Position numbers and translations under genes: made by a program
In this document: piece by piece, positions 32,107-43,927 of the stretch
Layout: the number at the start of each line of letters is the position of its first letter
How positions within the stretch are numbered: position 1 is the first letter of the stretch
NCBI RefSeq assembly: GCF_026262505.1
Contig: NC_067207.1
Location: 6,828,252 to 6,892,251 of the forward strand
Reading direction: 5' to 3'
Origin: Trichomonas vaginalis G3
Taxonomy: Eukaryota > Parabasalia > Trichomonadida > Trichomonadidae
DNA: 64,000 nt
The notes under the pieces: model-generated
What the model saw: the letters and a program-made list of their open reading frames with translations, nothing else
Told to the model about the DNA's origin: nothing
The model's database searches: none

Positions 32107-33967
32107 TTAGCTTTTGTTTGTTAATGTAAATAGTATATTTTGTAAATTTCTCTCTCTCAATAATTGGCTATCTTTCTCTCTATTCTATCAAAAATTTGAA
32201 TACTATCGTTTTTACAATATTGAATTTATTTCAAAATTGTGACCAATCAAGAAGAATATCATCTCACTTTTGATCCTACATCATAAATCAAACTTTTAAT
32301 ATTACAAGCATGATCTTAATAATCAATATTATGCAGATTCGGCATCAAAACCTAAATTGATATGGAGTTGAGAAAAATCAATTAGCGTATCAATTGATAC
32401 TCCGTTAATTATCTTTATTTGCAAAATTTATCTCGATTTTGATTGATAAAAAATACGATATCAAACAGTCTTTGCAATTTTGAGAAACAAGTCTATATTT
32501 AAACGTTACAAATTGACTCTTCTTAGAAATATTGTTCTTTTTTGTGATTTGATAAAAGAGTGAAATTTCAATAAAATTTCTATTTCATTTGATGGTTCAA
32601 CTGTATAAAATTCCTACGTATTGCTCGTATTATTCAATATTTTGAGAGCAAATACGAACAGAACGTTTCTCATGGACAATATTTGCTATTTTTCATGAAA
32701 CCATCATCAATGATAATTCGTATTTAAAACTTAGAAATATAAAATGCAGGCAAGTGTTATTTTATATTCAAAATCGATTGAACTTCTTAATTTCACTCTC
32801 ATTTAACATTATTACCGAATAAAAATCGTTTTTATATATACATTATTGAAATATTAATTGACTAAACTGGTCATTTCATTAGCCCTTAGTGTCAATTAAA
32901 AATGGTGTAATTTTCAAATTTCCTCATTTCAAAAAAAAGAATAGAAGCTTTAGTATAACAATTTAAAGTTACATGAGTGTGGGTTAAATAAAATCTTTGT
33001 TAATAAAGTCTATATACCCTTTGAAATTAAGTCATTGCAATCTCGAAATTTCATTCAATAAGTGATGAGGAAATTTATCTCTTTACAATCTAGTATAGAA
33101 TTTTAGAGTGATCGAATGCTGATCATTAGGTAATAATGTAGTTTGATGTTGAATGTTATTAATTAAACGTCAATGTATCAGATTCAATCTGGAAATTTTG
33201 ATAAATTAAGGATGTTGTTTAATGTGTACTGATTGGTGGTTAATTTTATGTATTGTAATGAGAAATTTTTTGATCATATAACTTCTGAAAGAAATATCAG
33301 ATGATTTTTGACTCAAGGATGCTAGAACTAGTCATTTGAAATCATCTTTGAATAAAGAAAAATTCCAAATTTTTTTTAAATTCTTCGAGACAATGGATGA
33401 TGCAACATTTTTTTATAATGTTTTTTATTATTAATTTTTTTTTTGGAATTTTTTCTTGTTCAAACTCAAATTTCTATAAATGCTAATGAATAAGAGGAAA
33501 TCCAAATTGGTGAATATATTTAATATTTCAAATTGTTATTAAATATCTGAAGTATTTTATATTAACTATTAAGTTTAAAATCAAATTATAATTTACCAAT
33601 GAAATGTCATGATGTATTGAACTTTAACCTTATGAAAAACAATAGGTATTTTCATGGTTATTGTTATCAAGCTGGTATTCCCAATATCTGCAAAATATAT
33701 TTTGATTTCTTTTGTTTCAAATAAAAAGCGAGAAGTAAAAATAATAAGGAATGAATAGAACAAGATAATTTAGGCTATTAAAATAAAAACTATGAAACAA
33801 AACAAAATAATTGAAGTTATTATTCATAGAAATGATTAAAACAACTAAAAAGCATCTCTAATGTTGTTTCCAAATCAGAAAAAACACTTGACCAATTAAA
33901 ATCCAAAAAATAATATCAATGAAGTAAAAAATGGTCCAAAAACAACAAAAATAGTGAAATATGTCTT
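32107..33967. other. Intergenic, 1.9 kb, nothing recognised
   Basis: Very AT-rich. No coding frame, tRNA or repeat was noticed. It is the 3' space of two convergent genes. Confidence 0.5.
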
Positions 33968-35200
33968 TCATTGATATAATATTGAAGGTGGATCAGAAGC
34001 AACGAAAATTGGACTTCCGACTAATGGAGAATATGGTTGTTGTTGGACAGTAAGGCCAGAAATTGCAGGAGAGCCAATAATTGGTGATGAGGACTCTCCC
34101 ATTGCAACTGGGGAAGGTAACGGGCCGCCATATGAGTTCATTGATGTCAAATGTTTGATTGACAGGACACTACGGCAAAGATAAGCCCAGGCTGGACTGG
34201 AAAGGTTCGGGGAAGCACTTCCAAGAGCTTTGAGACATAGTCCAAGATCGAATACAACTGCGGAACGAGAATAAGACTGGTAGAGTGAAATAATCTTGTC
34301 AGAGAGATCGTATGTTTCGGCCATTTTACATTGTTCTGCTTTTGGCAAAGCTCTGAAGTTAGATACAACAGCATTATTCAAAAAGCTGTTTTCTGGTAAT
34401 TCGAATGCTTTAAGAAGTATGTCAATTGATATGTCGTTGAAGATTTTGATGGCAAAGTGACATGTAACATCGTGATTTTCTTTATATTTTGCAAAAACTT
34501 CCATTAGTTGGTTTGTCATCGAGAAAGTCTTGAGAATGTAGCATATTTCATAGCACTGTATCTTAAATATCGATTTCTCTTTAGCTGCTGCAAGAGATAA
34601 CAGATTTTCAGCAACTCGTGGAGCATCATCGAGAGAAACGAGGGATTTCTTCTCGTGAAGGGCAGATCTGAACCAATATATAGCATAATCCTCCTTTGGA
34701 AAGAACTGCAAGAAGGTTTCAATATATTCAGGTGGAATCGTCTCGAATGACAGCAAAATTTTCGTTACAACGAATCCTATGCATGAATCAGAAATAAATG
34801 GAAGAAGATAAGGTAGTGGATTGTTAATTTTTTGAATGAAGGAAAATTCTGTAAGTTCTAAAAACGAACAGAATAAGTGATTGAAAGCAACAACCTGTTT
34901 TCTTGTTTTTTGACCAATCTCACTGATAAAAGCGTTAATGAAGGAAATAAATTCTGCTGAAAAAGCAATATATTCTCTGATTTGAACAGGTCCTTGGAGA
35001 ATATAGTGTAAACATCCTTTGTAGAGCGATAAATATTTTCCTAATTGTTCAGGATCGGCAAAAGCTAATTGAATTGTGTTAATAAGATTATTTCCGCTTT
35101 GAATCATGTTGATAAGAGGCGCAGAACATCTCTTCATCACTGTTATTACAAGGTCTTTCTCGAAAATCGATTTGATATCAGAAGTAAATTCGAAATTCAT
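33968..35200 (-). CDS. HEAT/ARM-like helical protein with SP-rich tail, 410 aa
   Basis: The start is the ATG at 35200 (MNFEFTSDIKS); the frame extends further only through a TTG. Residues 1-340 are all helical with leucine periodicity and no membrane segments. Residues 355-410 are low-complexity with repeated SP/GSP sites (SSPIIGSP, YSPLVGSP), candidates for proline-directed phosphorylation. I do not recognise the family. No consensus Inr is within 40 bp; TCATAA lies 15 bp upstream. A mobile element (35242-36300) begins 41 bp upstream of the ATG and may have replaced the upstream promoter part. Confidence 0.8.
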   Translation of the reverse strand: MNFEFTSDIKSIFEKDLVITVMKRCSAPLINMIQSGNNLINTIQLAFADPEQLGKYLSLYKGCLHYILQGPVQIREYIAFSAEFISFINAFISEIGQKTRKQVVAFNHLFCSFLELTEFSFIQKINNPLPYLLPFISDSCIGFVVTKILLSFETIPPEYIETFLQFFPKEDYAIYWFRSALHEKKSLVSLDDAPRVAENLLSLAAAKEKSIFKIQCYEICYILKTFSMTNQLMEVFAKYKENHDVTCHFAIKIFNDISIDILLKAFELPENSFLNNAVVSNFRALPKAEQCKMAETYDLSDKIISLYQSYSRSAVVFDLGLCLKALGSASPNLSSPAWAYLCRSVLSIKHLTSMNSYGGPLPSPVAMGESSSPIIGSPAISGLTVQQQPYSPLVGSPIFVASDPPSILYQ

Positions 35201-35241
35201 TTTGAATTTATGATTGATCCCCAATTAATTTCATTTGTTGT

Positions 35242-36300
35242 TAAGGGTTTCGTTTTGCTAAAATTGTCACTTTTATAGCATATTTGTTTTTGGATGTTTT
35301 GCGAAACCAAAAAAAAAAAAACTATGATATACAATGTGTGTGTAAAGAAAATACTTTATTTACTAGTTAAAAAATCATTTGGTATTGATCAAGTTATTTT
35401 TTCTGGATAAGATATTATATGGATAATTGGATAGAAAATACAATTATATAATCTTGTACCTGGTTTAATTAAGCTAATTGTCATCAGAAACTTGTAATTT
35501 TTATGAATTTCAGATTTTCTTTTCATTACTGCTTTTCTTAATAGGTCAAGTTCTTATTTACGTTATAAAGTATGATATTTACAAATATCAAGTTATCGTG
35601 TTTTTTGAGAAATTATGAGAAACAAACAAAAATGAAAAAGATAGGAATAGCAATGAATAGTGATGTGGGTATAGAAAATGTAAGAGATATGAATGCAAAG
35701 CAATCAGTATTTAGGATATTGACCATAGATTTCGAAAAAAAAATGCTGCATATTGAGCGAAAACTATGATTATATTATAAGGCTGTCATTTAAAGCATAA
35801 TGAAACTATTCCCTTTTCATTTTAATCAAATAAGATAGTAAAGATTTTTGAATTAGCTAGAAACTGATGAGATGTTTTCACAAATCAGATTTTTAATCTC
35901 TATAATGCATAATTCACTCAATATCTCAATTTTGATATTGCGAGATATTTTTGCTATCGGTTTCGCAATTTTGACACAATAGCAAGAGGGTTCTATAAGC
36001 ATTATTATCAACGTAGAATCTGAATATCATATCAGAAAATGTCGCAAATCTGACATTGACCCGACCAAATAGCAAAAATAATTGAATACTTTTCGCAAAA
36101 ACTTTAAAAATCGATAAAAATATGAAATATAGATATTAAAGAGACTTTTTATATAATATTCATAAAGATTTTCCAAAAATATGATACCGCAAAATTAAAA
36201 AAGTGACGTCTTGAGTGGAGTCAAAGGTCGAAATTGCTAGCTAAATGTTTTTTTAGCGAAATTGCGTATTGTACGTTTTTTTCGCAAAACGAAACCCTTA
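35242..36300 (+). mobile_element. TAAGGGTTTC element with 7-bp duplications, copy 2
   Basis: 1059 bp, ends TAAGGGTTTCGTTTTGC and complement, flanked by perfect TTGTTGT at 35235-35241 and 36301-36307. Nearly identical to copy 1 (24515-25570), so recent. It sits in host DNA immediately upstream of the gene at 33968-35200. Confidence 0.9.
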
Positions 36301-36307
36301 TTGTTGT

Positions 36308-37130
36308 CAAATGGATATAGCTGATGAAAATGTATCAATCTCTATTTTCTCAAGGTTCATGATTTTTTTTGCCTGACCAAACATAAAATCATTCAATTAT
36401 TTTTCGTTTTCATTAAAAATATAACAGTATTTTGAAAATGTGATATAAAGTCTTCACTTTTCAAAAATGTGACATTCTTGATTTGGTAAATGATCTCTCA
36501 CAAGATAAAGCTTTAATACATCTTTATTGAAAGAGTGTACATTGATAGTTTTCATGATGATATACATATACATATTCAATGAATACATGTTATATAACAC
36601 AATTCCTTTCGTTGATTTCAGTTTATTTAATTTTGCTGCAATAACATTGGAATATCATCTCTAAGTTAGCAATGCAATTATTTTCATATGATTTTCCAAA
36701 TTTAAACAATTGAATCAAATTTCTCAAAATCCTTTATCATTCTCTCATTCTGACCATAAAATAATTAATAGAAACAATAATAATTGAACTTCAAAAATGA
36801 AATTGGAAAAAAAATTGATAATTTTACCCCACTTTTTATAAAATTTTGATTTAAAACAAACATCCATTTAGGTACCATCACTTTATCAATTTTGGAGCTA
36901 AATTCTAGAAATTTTGGTACGACATCATTGTTTTAAATATTCTGAAGGTGTAAATCTTTAGATAAATTTGTGACTATTCAATTTTTTCTGTTATGACTGA
37001 AAATAAAATATATTTATGATCGAATATAATATTAAGCAAGAAATTGAAATTTTTTTGTATTTGCTGTTAAAGTTCAGAATTTTATTTTTCCTGAAAATTT
37101 TAATGTCAGATTTTCGTAAGCAACCTTGAT
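36308..37130. other. Intergenic, nothing recognised
   Basis: AT-rich spacer with no frame of note. Confidence 0.5.
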
Positions 37131-37871
37131 ATGATGTGCTTCAACAACAACAATAACTACAACTCGTTAACACATAACAATAAATCACAGCGGGCAAGCT
37201 ACATCACACCAGAAAATCTCAAAACTGAGCTTAAGCAGTTTTCAATCTATCTTAGGCGCGATTTTCTCTGTGTACTAGTTAAACTCGCCTCACGTCAATT
37301 CGGTATACATCTAAATCGGACTGATTGGCGTACAAGAACCGGTATGCTAAGTTTCATACAGCGAAATTGGGAGCAAATCTCTATTGCGCTTAGAGATCCT
37401 TCCAATTTCATCGGATGGTATGCAATCAACTTCGAGTTCAACGAGAGAATTCTCAGCGACAAGAAGTTCACTTTGTATTTATCATCCATTTGGGACAAAT
37501 ACTGCGATTTTTTCAACAACCACGAAACAAATTGCTTTATGCGTTCCAATTCAAATGAGATCGTTAATGCAATCTCAAAAAACGAAAATGTTGACGGCTA
37601 CTCATTTGTCAATACTAAGATTGGCCAGACACTTGCTGAAATAATCAAAAAGTTCAAAAATGTCAATGAATTTCATGGACCTTCGATTATTCCACCGCCA
37701 ATTCCTAGTCAAATCCATTCTGTCCCAGAACAACTTCCAAATGTACCATCCATTCAAGATACATTCATCAATGATTCATCTGAATTGGATATGGCAGAAA
37801 GAATGTTCCGGGATAACGAAGATTACAGCGTTTTCGAAACATTTCAATACGCTGAAGAAATTATCTTCTAA
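37131..37871 (+). CDS. Unknown protein, 246 aa, Asn-rich start and compact helical domain
   Basis: It begins MMCFNNNNNYNS. Residues 25-140 look like one folded domain rich in W, F and R (LRRDFLCVLVKLASRQFG, WRTRTGMLSFIQRNW, GWYAINFEFNERIL). The rest is proline-rich (PSIIPPPIPSQ), then acidic. Size and the basic aromatic N-terminal domain recall trichomonad Inr-binding (IBP39-type) DNA-binding domains, but I see no decisive motif, so this is only a guess. The coding sequence is less AT-rich than its flanks, which supports a real gene. Confidence 0.75.
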   Translation: MMCFNNNNNYNSLTHNNKSQRASYITPENLKTELKQFSIYLRRDFLCVLVKLASRQFGIHLNRTDWRTRTGMLSFIQRNWEQISIALRDPSNFIGWYAINFEFNERILSDKKFTLYLSSIWDKYCDFFNNHETNCFMRSNSNEIVNAISKNENVDGYSFVNTKIGQTLAEIIKKFKNVNEFHGPSIIPPPIPSQIHSVPEQLPNVPSIQDTFINDSSELDMAERMFRDNEDYSVFETFQYAEEIIF

Positions 37872-38572
37872 TAATGACTTGAATTCGGATTAAACAACTT
37901 CAAATGAGACCTCAAATATATCTGCGATTATAACTATCAAAAATTTGAGATTTGAAAAAGATATTTTGAGATTTTTTTGAGAAATTGAGCTCAAATACTA
38001 TCGACACATATTGATTTCTGTTAGTAATGAGCTTTTGTTACAATTATCTTCGCTTTCTTCGGTTGTTTTCCTTAAATTCTTTTGAAAAAAATATTGATTT
38101 AAAATCTATTGATATTGTCATGAAACATGTCAATTACATGTTTCATCATCTGGAAAAATGCTTATCTCCTAACAATAATTGCTTTGTTTGATTTTACAAT
38201 ATCTATTTTACTTAAATTAGAAAATTTAACCATAGATTCCATCCACATGCAAACCTTAAGTTATATAATGAATGGATAACAGTGTTATTTGCTCAAAATC
38301 TTATTCAATAATTTCAAATATTAATCTCATAATTATGATGTATTGATATGAATAATTCTTTTAACCAATCACATATAGCTTAGATATGCTAATATCGTAA
38401 TAGAATTGCTCAATGATTTTCATAATTTCATAATATTTAAGTACTTTCAAGTATAGTTGTTAAATATAAGGTAGCGTCTTGAAATATTATCGTAATTCTA
38501 GTAAATTCATACACTTAATGATAGAAATAAACAAGTAAGAAAGATGAATATAATTTTATTAACATTAAATGC
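37872..38572. other. Intergenic, nothing recognised
   Basis: AT-rich 3' space of two convergent genes. No structure was noticed. Confidence 0.5.
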
Positions 38573-38929
38573 TTACTTTTGTTTTGGAGCATTAAGAATT
38601 TGATTCAACTTATTAAGTCGTGCTTGAACCATAGCAATTCTCTTCTTGCATGCCTGTGTTCTATTGATTGAATTTTGAATGTGTTTAATTCCTTGAGGAT
38701 AATTTGGAAGGGCTGATAATTCTTTAATTTGATTTATACTTTCTTGAAGATAATCTATCTTAACGGTCAATTTAGCCTGACTTTCAAGAGCATCTTTCCA
38801 AATTCCTTGAGCAGCGTTAAGAAGTAAAACCATATTCTCTTTGAGAAGTTCGCCATTTGGATCTTTTGGTAATTCAGCAGGCTTTTCTTCTACTTGTGGC
38901 TCTTCTGTTTCTACTTTTTCTTCAGTCAT
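38573..38929 (-). CDS. Small coiled-coil protein, possibly Snapin/BORC-like
   Basis: 118 residues: an acidic 25-residue N-terminus, then two helices. The last 45 residues (GIKHIQNSINRTQACKKRI, then MVQARLNKLNQIL) have the spacing of the Snapin C-terminus, where a helix ends in RLxxLN. Snapin belongs to BLOC-1/BORC complexes on endosomes and lysosomes. The match is weak and rests on pattern only. It is divergent from the hydrolase-fold gene at 39035, with 105 bp between starts. Confidence 0.7.
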   Translation of the reverse strand: MTEEKVETEEPQVEEKPAELPKDPNGELLKENMVLLLNAAQGIWKDALESQAKLTVKIDYLQESINQIKELSALPNYPQGIKHIQNSINRTQACKKRIAMVQARLNKLNQILNAPKQK

Positions 38930-39034
38930 TTATACTGAAATAAAAAAAATTATTTGACATTTTACAAAAGATTTTATTTACATGTCAAATGCAATTTTGG
39001 ATAAATCCCCTAAATAATTTTTTTTTATAAAAAA

Positions 39035-39931
39035 ATGGAAAATAATGAACCTAATTTCTCATTTGATTACGATGGAGAAGATTTCACAGTACAAGTGGGA
39101 AATGAATCTCTAAGAGGCTGCTATTGGATTCCTCAAAATCGCGTTGTAGAATTTTTGGTAATTTATGTTCACGATATTGGATCATTTGGCAGCCAAAACC
39201 ATGATGTATATGATGCAATAAACCAGCGTGGTGGTGCAGTATTTGTTTGCGATCACTTGGGCCATGGAAGATCCCCAGGACCAAGATTAGCACTAACAAT
39301 ACATGATATAACGAAAGAAATCTCAGCAATGATAACTTACGCTATTAGTACATATAAGAACGTCCCAGTTTATTTATATGGTCCAGCTGCTGGAGCTCTT
39401 GCGATTTTAGCTTTCATACTTGAGAAATCACAAAATCATGAACATGTTAGTGGAGTTGTTTTAGAAGCTCCATGGGTTGGAGCTTGGGAACAACGCGAAA
39501 TAGGAGTTTTCGAAACAACATTTTTGTTATTAATGAATAAGATTATGCCAAACTACATTTTCGACTTGAAATTCACAAGATATACAAATGAAACATTTAA
39601 GAGATTTATAGACATGTCCGAAAAATGCCCTTTATACTTCCCTTACATGACTCCAAAATTTTACATATCAGCAATGCAAACAATTACAAATGTTCGTGCC
39701 AGATACGAAACTTGGCCTAATAACATACGCCTACACGTTGCTTGCGCTAGAGATGATACAGTTTTCATTTCTACTCAAGTTATCGAGTTTATGAATGGAA
39801 TTAAACGCGCAGTGAAAGCGGCCGATGGAAAAATATATAATTCTGGTCACCTTATTACTAAAGGACGCGAAAGAGAAAGATTCTTGCAAGATATTATTAA
39901 TTTCTTCACTCAGAATCAAAAGAAAAAATAA
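39035..39931 (+). CDS. Alpha/beta-hydrolase-fold protein of the monoacylglycerol-lipase type lacking the nucleophile serine
   Basis: 298 residues with the fold's landmarks: VIYVHDIGSFG (oxyanion region), FVCDHLGHGRSPGPR (the GHGxS signature of MAG lipases), then the nucleophile elbow VYLYGPAAGALA at 112-123. The elbow should be GxSxG; here it is G116-P-A118-A-G120, so serine is replaced by alanine. The acid (D240 or D241, CARDDTVF) and histidine (H272, NSGHL) of the triad remain. It is therefore probably not a hydrolase and may have kept a binding role. It is shared by a short divergent promoter with the Snapin-like gene. Confidence 0.88.
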   Translation: MENNEPNFSFDYDGEDFTVQVGNESLRGCYWIPQNRVVEFLVIYVHDIGSFGSQNHDVYDAINQRGGAVFVCDHLGHGRSPGPRLALTIHDITKEISAMITYAISTYKNVPVYLYGPAAGALAILAFILEKSQNHEHVSGVVLEAPWVGAWEQREIGVFETTFLLLMNKIMPNYIFDLKFTRYTNETFKRFIDMSEKCPLYFPYMTPKFYISAMQTITNVRARYETWPNNIRLHVACARDDTVFISTQVIEFMNGIKRAVKAADGKIYNSGHLITKGRERERFLQDIINFFTQNQKKK

Positions 39932-40458
39932 ATGTGTTGTGTTTTTGTTTATTTTTAAGAGTTTTAACTTCTTTCTTCATTTGTTTTGGATAAAATTTGA
40001 AATTATTTCATTTTATTCTATTTCTTCATAACATTGTAAGGAGACATCGAGCAGTTTTATGTAAGACTACTTAATGATATGCATTAGAATTGCTTACAAT
40101 ATAAATGTTCAAAATTATTTAATATACTGATTAATAACAAAGTTATCTAAATAACGATGTTCATTACCCAATTGAAGTGTATGCGTTAGGGTTTATGTAT
40201 CGCAATGATATTTCGATATAACGTTATATATGTATAATGCATTTATCATGAAATCATGCATTCTTACAAACTTCAAGCACCATTTCAGTCAGTTTTAGTG
40301 CTTAATGGAATATAAAGCATGCAAAAAAATTGAATTTCTTTTGTATTTTGTAAAAATCTAAAATAAACAAATATTTATAACTGTTAATATGAAAAAATAC
40401 AGATTTGAGTCTTTTCATTTGAAAATTAAATGGTTGAAAGAAGATTTTTCTAAATTTC
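39932..40458. other. Intergenic, nothing recognised
   Basis: AT-rich 3' space of convergent genes. Confidence 0.5.
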
Positions 40459-41568
40459 TTATTTAGACGCTTCTTTCATGAGTCTATCGATCTCAGCAAT
40501 ACGTAAAATGATCTGATGTGACTTATTATACATATCTTTGTTCTTTGGATCAAGTCCTTTTCCGTATCTGTTTTTAATGATTTCATCTGCCATCATTTTG
40601 AGGGAATTACGGGAGAAAGCAACTCTTTCTTCAAGTTCCCAATTCTTCTCTTGTAATTTCGCAATTTCATCGATTAATTCCTTTGATTTCATAAATAATG
40701 AAGCAGAATCTGCTCTAGAACCAGATTTCGTAGATTGGACAACAATTCCACTTCGTTTATTAATTTCGTTTTGTATTGCGCTGATTTTTTGCTGCATCTT
40801 CTTTGTAATAACTGATTTTGCTGCATTTGCGTCTTCAATATTTCTATCATATTCAGCTATCTTAGCTTCCAAGTCACCAATGATTGCTGCCTGCTCTGTC
40901 TTCATCGTTTGTATTGTTTCTTCGAGGTTAGTTACTTTTTTCTTCAAAACTTTCAAATCGTCTTGAGTAAGCTGAGTTTGCCTTGGCATAGTAGCTGCAG
41001 AAATTGAATCTCGAAGTTTTGTCGTTTCTAGTTCTAATGTTTGTAATTGATCACGAGAAGAATCTAAAGCTGCCATTTCGCTCTTTTGCTTCTCTCTGAG
41101 CTCATTGATTTGCGTTTGTAATTGTTCTCCTACTCTTCCTAATGTTTTTGTCTTCTTACTAAGCTCGTTTACTTGAGTATCGAGAAATGCTCTTCGAAAT
41201 ATTTGCCTTTTTACATCTTCCATGAGATCTAATACTTCATTCGCTATTGGCTGTACTTGTTGAGGCATTGATTGAACATCTGGAATCTTCGAAGCTTCTG
41301 TAAGATTTTGATGTTGCAAAAATTGAATAATTGAGACTCGCTTTAGCTTTTCTAGAATGACATCTCTTTCTTTCATGACTTGGTTAATTGTAACACGAAG
41401 TTGAAGATTATCATTCTTCAATGCTTCACAAATTTGTTGTCCACTCATAGTTGACCTCTTCTTAGCGGCTTCAATTTGATCTTTGAGCTCAATGTTCTCT
41501 GTTTTGAGTTGAATTACTTGCTCTTGAAGTGCCTGGAAGTCGGCAATTGTCACTGTTTTGTCGCTCAT
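40459..41568 (-). CDS. Coiled-coil protein, 369 aa, unknown function
   Basis: The start is the ATG at 41568 (MSDKTVTIADFQALQ). Upstream the frame is open only from a TTG. Nearly continuous heptads cover residues 8-60, 110-190, 195-265 and 305-365. There is a short break with SGSRADSASLF. No signal peptide or membrane segment. It is probably a structural protein of the cytoskeleton or a trafficking tether; no family is recognised. Confidence 0.82.
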   Translation of the reverse strand: MSDKTVTIADFQALQEQVIQLKTENIELKDQIEAAKKRSTMSGQQICEALKNDNLQLRVTINQVMKERDVILEKLKRVSIIQFLQHQNLTEASKIPDVQSMPQQVQPIANEVLDLMEDVKRQIFRRAFLDTQVNELSKKTKTLGRVGEQLQTQINELREKQKSEMAALDSSRDQLQTLELETTKLRDSISAATMPRQTQLTQDDLKVLKKKVTNLEETIQTMKTEQAAIIGDLEAKIAEYDRNIEDANAAKSVITKKMQQKISAIQNEINKRSGIVVQSTKSGSRADSASLFMKSKELIDEIAKLQEKNWELEERVAFSRNSLKMMADEIIKNRYGKGLDPKNKDMYNKSHQIILRIAEIDRLMKEASK

Positions 41569-42078
41569 CTGATTTTTTTTTTCTTTCCTTTTCAATTTGA
41601 ACTTTGGAGGAAAACATAGCTTCGAACTTTGTTAAGAGTCAGTTGACATTTAACATAATGAACATGTTTAAGTCAGTCGATTCTGGCCGATAAATTAGAA
41701 TTTTGGGAGAAGTATTTGGTTTTAATAAAAAAAATCTAAATAAATAATCGGACTTTCAGCAGCAACACTAGCTCTTTGGGTCTATTCCAGCCTCTGGTCA
41801 ATGACAACACAAAATAATTATCCACCTATGCAAATTATGAACATTATTTTTCTCTTTTTTTTTTTCATCTTCTCTCTAACTTTTTATCATCCTGCTTGTC
41901 TTTATGTCTTATCTCTATTTGTATGTTACTTCTTGAGAATGTGATTTTAAATTTTTGATTCTTCAATAAACATATGAGGAATTCACTATTGACTATAGAA
42001 GAAGAGGCTTTTCTAAATATCCTTCATTAACAAATTAATATCAAAATATTTGAATAAAAAAATTAATGAATAAACTTT
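41569..42078. other. Intergenic, nothing recognised
   Basis: AT-rich. It includes a pyrimidine-rich stretch around 41850-41900. Confidence 0.5.
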
Positions 42079-42879
42079 TTACTGGATAAGAGAAGGATCA
42101 ACATTGACAATGCAGTAATACTTTCCGCCAGTTGGGTATTCTTCTTCATTTGGAGAAACAGTAAAAGTGCATTTTCCATCAAAGGAGAAATAGAAGCCAG
42201 AGAGCATAATTCCAACATTAAGAAAAGCTCTGGGGTAAGTTCCAGAGTTATTGTAAACTTTGAATATTCCGTTTTCAAAATCTACTGCTAAACGCCACGA
42301 TTGGCTGTTCATTCCTGATGGAAGCCAACGAAGACATTCTAACAAGGTCTTTCTGGTTCCAGTTTCATCAGTAATTGGGGACTTCTTCTTTAAATCGTAG
42401 AATAATTGACTCATTTCAAATCTTGTTCTTGGCTTGTCGTGATGTCCTTTTCTAGTCACAGGAGCAGCAAGTCCATAAGAAACTACGCAGTAAATTTTAT
42501 AGCCTGGGAATCTACTTTCTGTAAGTTGACGATTATATGTTCCTGCAACCCAGCATGTGCCAATGTCATGACGGAATAGTTCCATTACGGCTAATGATGC
42601 TAAGAATGTGCCATCAATTTGATATTTCTCAAGATCTGGAGTATTATCGGCGCTTTCTGGAATAAGTTGAACAATCCATCCAGCTTCATTTAACATAGCA
42701 TCATTGGTACCAATGCCTGGTTCGGTTAAAGCTAATTTTACGTTGGTTTTATGGGGAGGTGTGATTTTATTAACATTTTCTATGATTTGCTCAAGCACCT
42801 TCTGCTTATCCTCTGGCAATGGACCAGTGAAATCGCATACTGTATGTCTTTTCATAAATGTATCGACAATATTCATCAT
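42079..42879 (-). CDS. Nitroreductase-family protein, TM1586 type
   Basis: 266 residues. It has an early RHTVCDF motif (the R-S/T-x-R/CDF site where nitroreductases bind FMN phosphate), a middle with GAxLAS-like DGTFLASLAVMELFRHDIGTCWVAGTYN, and a second pseudo-repeat with LECLRWLPSGMNSQSWRLAV, where PSGMNSQSW is the typical flavin site. Single-chain proteins with two such halves are the TM1586-like group (PF14512). It probably binds FMN and reduces an unknown substrate; related enzymes in anaerobic protists take part in nitro-drug activation, but this is not shown here. An Inr (TCATTT, minus strand, A+1 at 42890) gives an 11-base leader. Confidence 0.85.
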   Translation of the reverse strand: MMNIVDTFMKRHTVCDFTGPLPEDKQKVLEQIIENVNKITPPHKTNVKLALTEPGIGTNDAMLNEAGWIVQLIPESADNTPDLEKYQIDGTFLASLAVMELFRHDIGTCWVAGTYNRQLTESRFPGYKIYCVVSYGLAAPVTRKGHHDKPRTRFEMSQLFYDLKKKSPITDETGTRKTLLECLRWLPSGMNSQSWRLAVDFENGIFKVYNNSGTYPRAFLNVGIMLSGFYFSFDGKCTFTVSPNEEEYPTGGKYYCIVNVDPSLIQ

Positions 42880-42892
42880 TGTTGAAAAATGA

Positions 42893-43927
42893 AATGATTA
42901 TTTCAATTTTTAAGCTCCTGTCAAAATTTTGGAGAAAAATAATCTAAATTAGAAATCAATTCGTCAAAAGAAAAAAGATTTTAATTGCGATAAATCGGGT
43001 TTGTTAGTTATCGTAAATGTACAGATTTATTGAAAGGCTTATTCAATTTTTTTTCTATCGTAAGAGTGACCAAAAATAGCTTATTTTTTATCAAACATAC
43101 TATCTTCCTTAACGTTTATATAATGTTACTATAAATGCAATAACAAACATGATATTTCTGGAGAGAATTTGTTAAAAGTTGGTAATGATTGCGATTACTA
43201 GATGCTTATTAGTGTTCCATTGCTATTTGCCATATTGACCACATACTTGAACTGCTAATTACTTTTCTTCTGAAAATTAGACCAATTGCAATCAATTGTT
43301 TAAAAAAACATTAAACAGTATAGTAATGCTCGTAATTGAGGAATGTGGCATATTCGGATTTGAAGTAATCTTGTTTTTTTCTTGAAAATGATATGATTTG
43401 TAATTTATGTTAGAACTTGAAGAGATCATGGCAATTGCATATAGAAGAACAATAACCAGTATGACTATAGTAGCTCCCCATTCTCCAATTAGTCATTGCA
43501 GTTATATTTGAAATGATATTATTATCTCTGATTTGCATCAATTACTTCATGTAAGTTCACTAGGTTATAGCCTTTTTATTCATATAAATTAATCTTTCAA
43601 ACACAAATGAAATTCAATTTCATGCATTTTACTATAAATTAATGGGCACAAGCATGAAAAATCAATATAAAATTTTCCAAACACATTGAATGCTCTTTAT
43701 TTTGAATAGATTTAAAACGTTACATTGTGATTTTAGAAAATTGTTAAAATAAATGAATTCTAAGTAAGACATAAACAGTAATAGGGTTTACAACTAGAAT
43801 TTATATAAAATAACATTAATATCTTATTGGTCATAACAGGTAGAAAAATAGAACGAAATGTATATGGGAATCTCTAAGATTAGAGATATGTGTATAATTT
43901 CTATTAATAATATTTACGAAAAATTCC
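42893..43927. other. Intergenic, 1 kb, nothing recognised
   Basis: AT-rich, with no coding frame or clear repeat. Confidence 0.5.
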
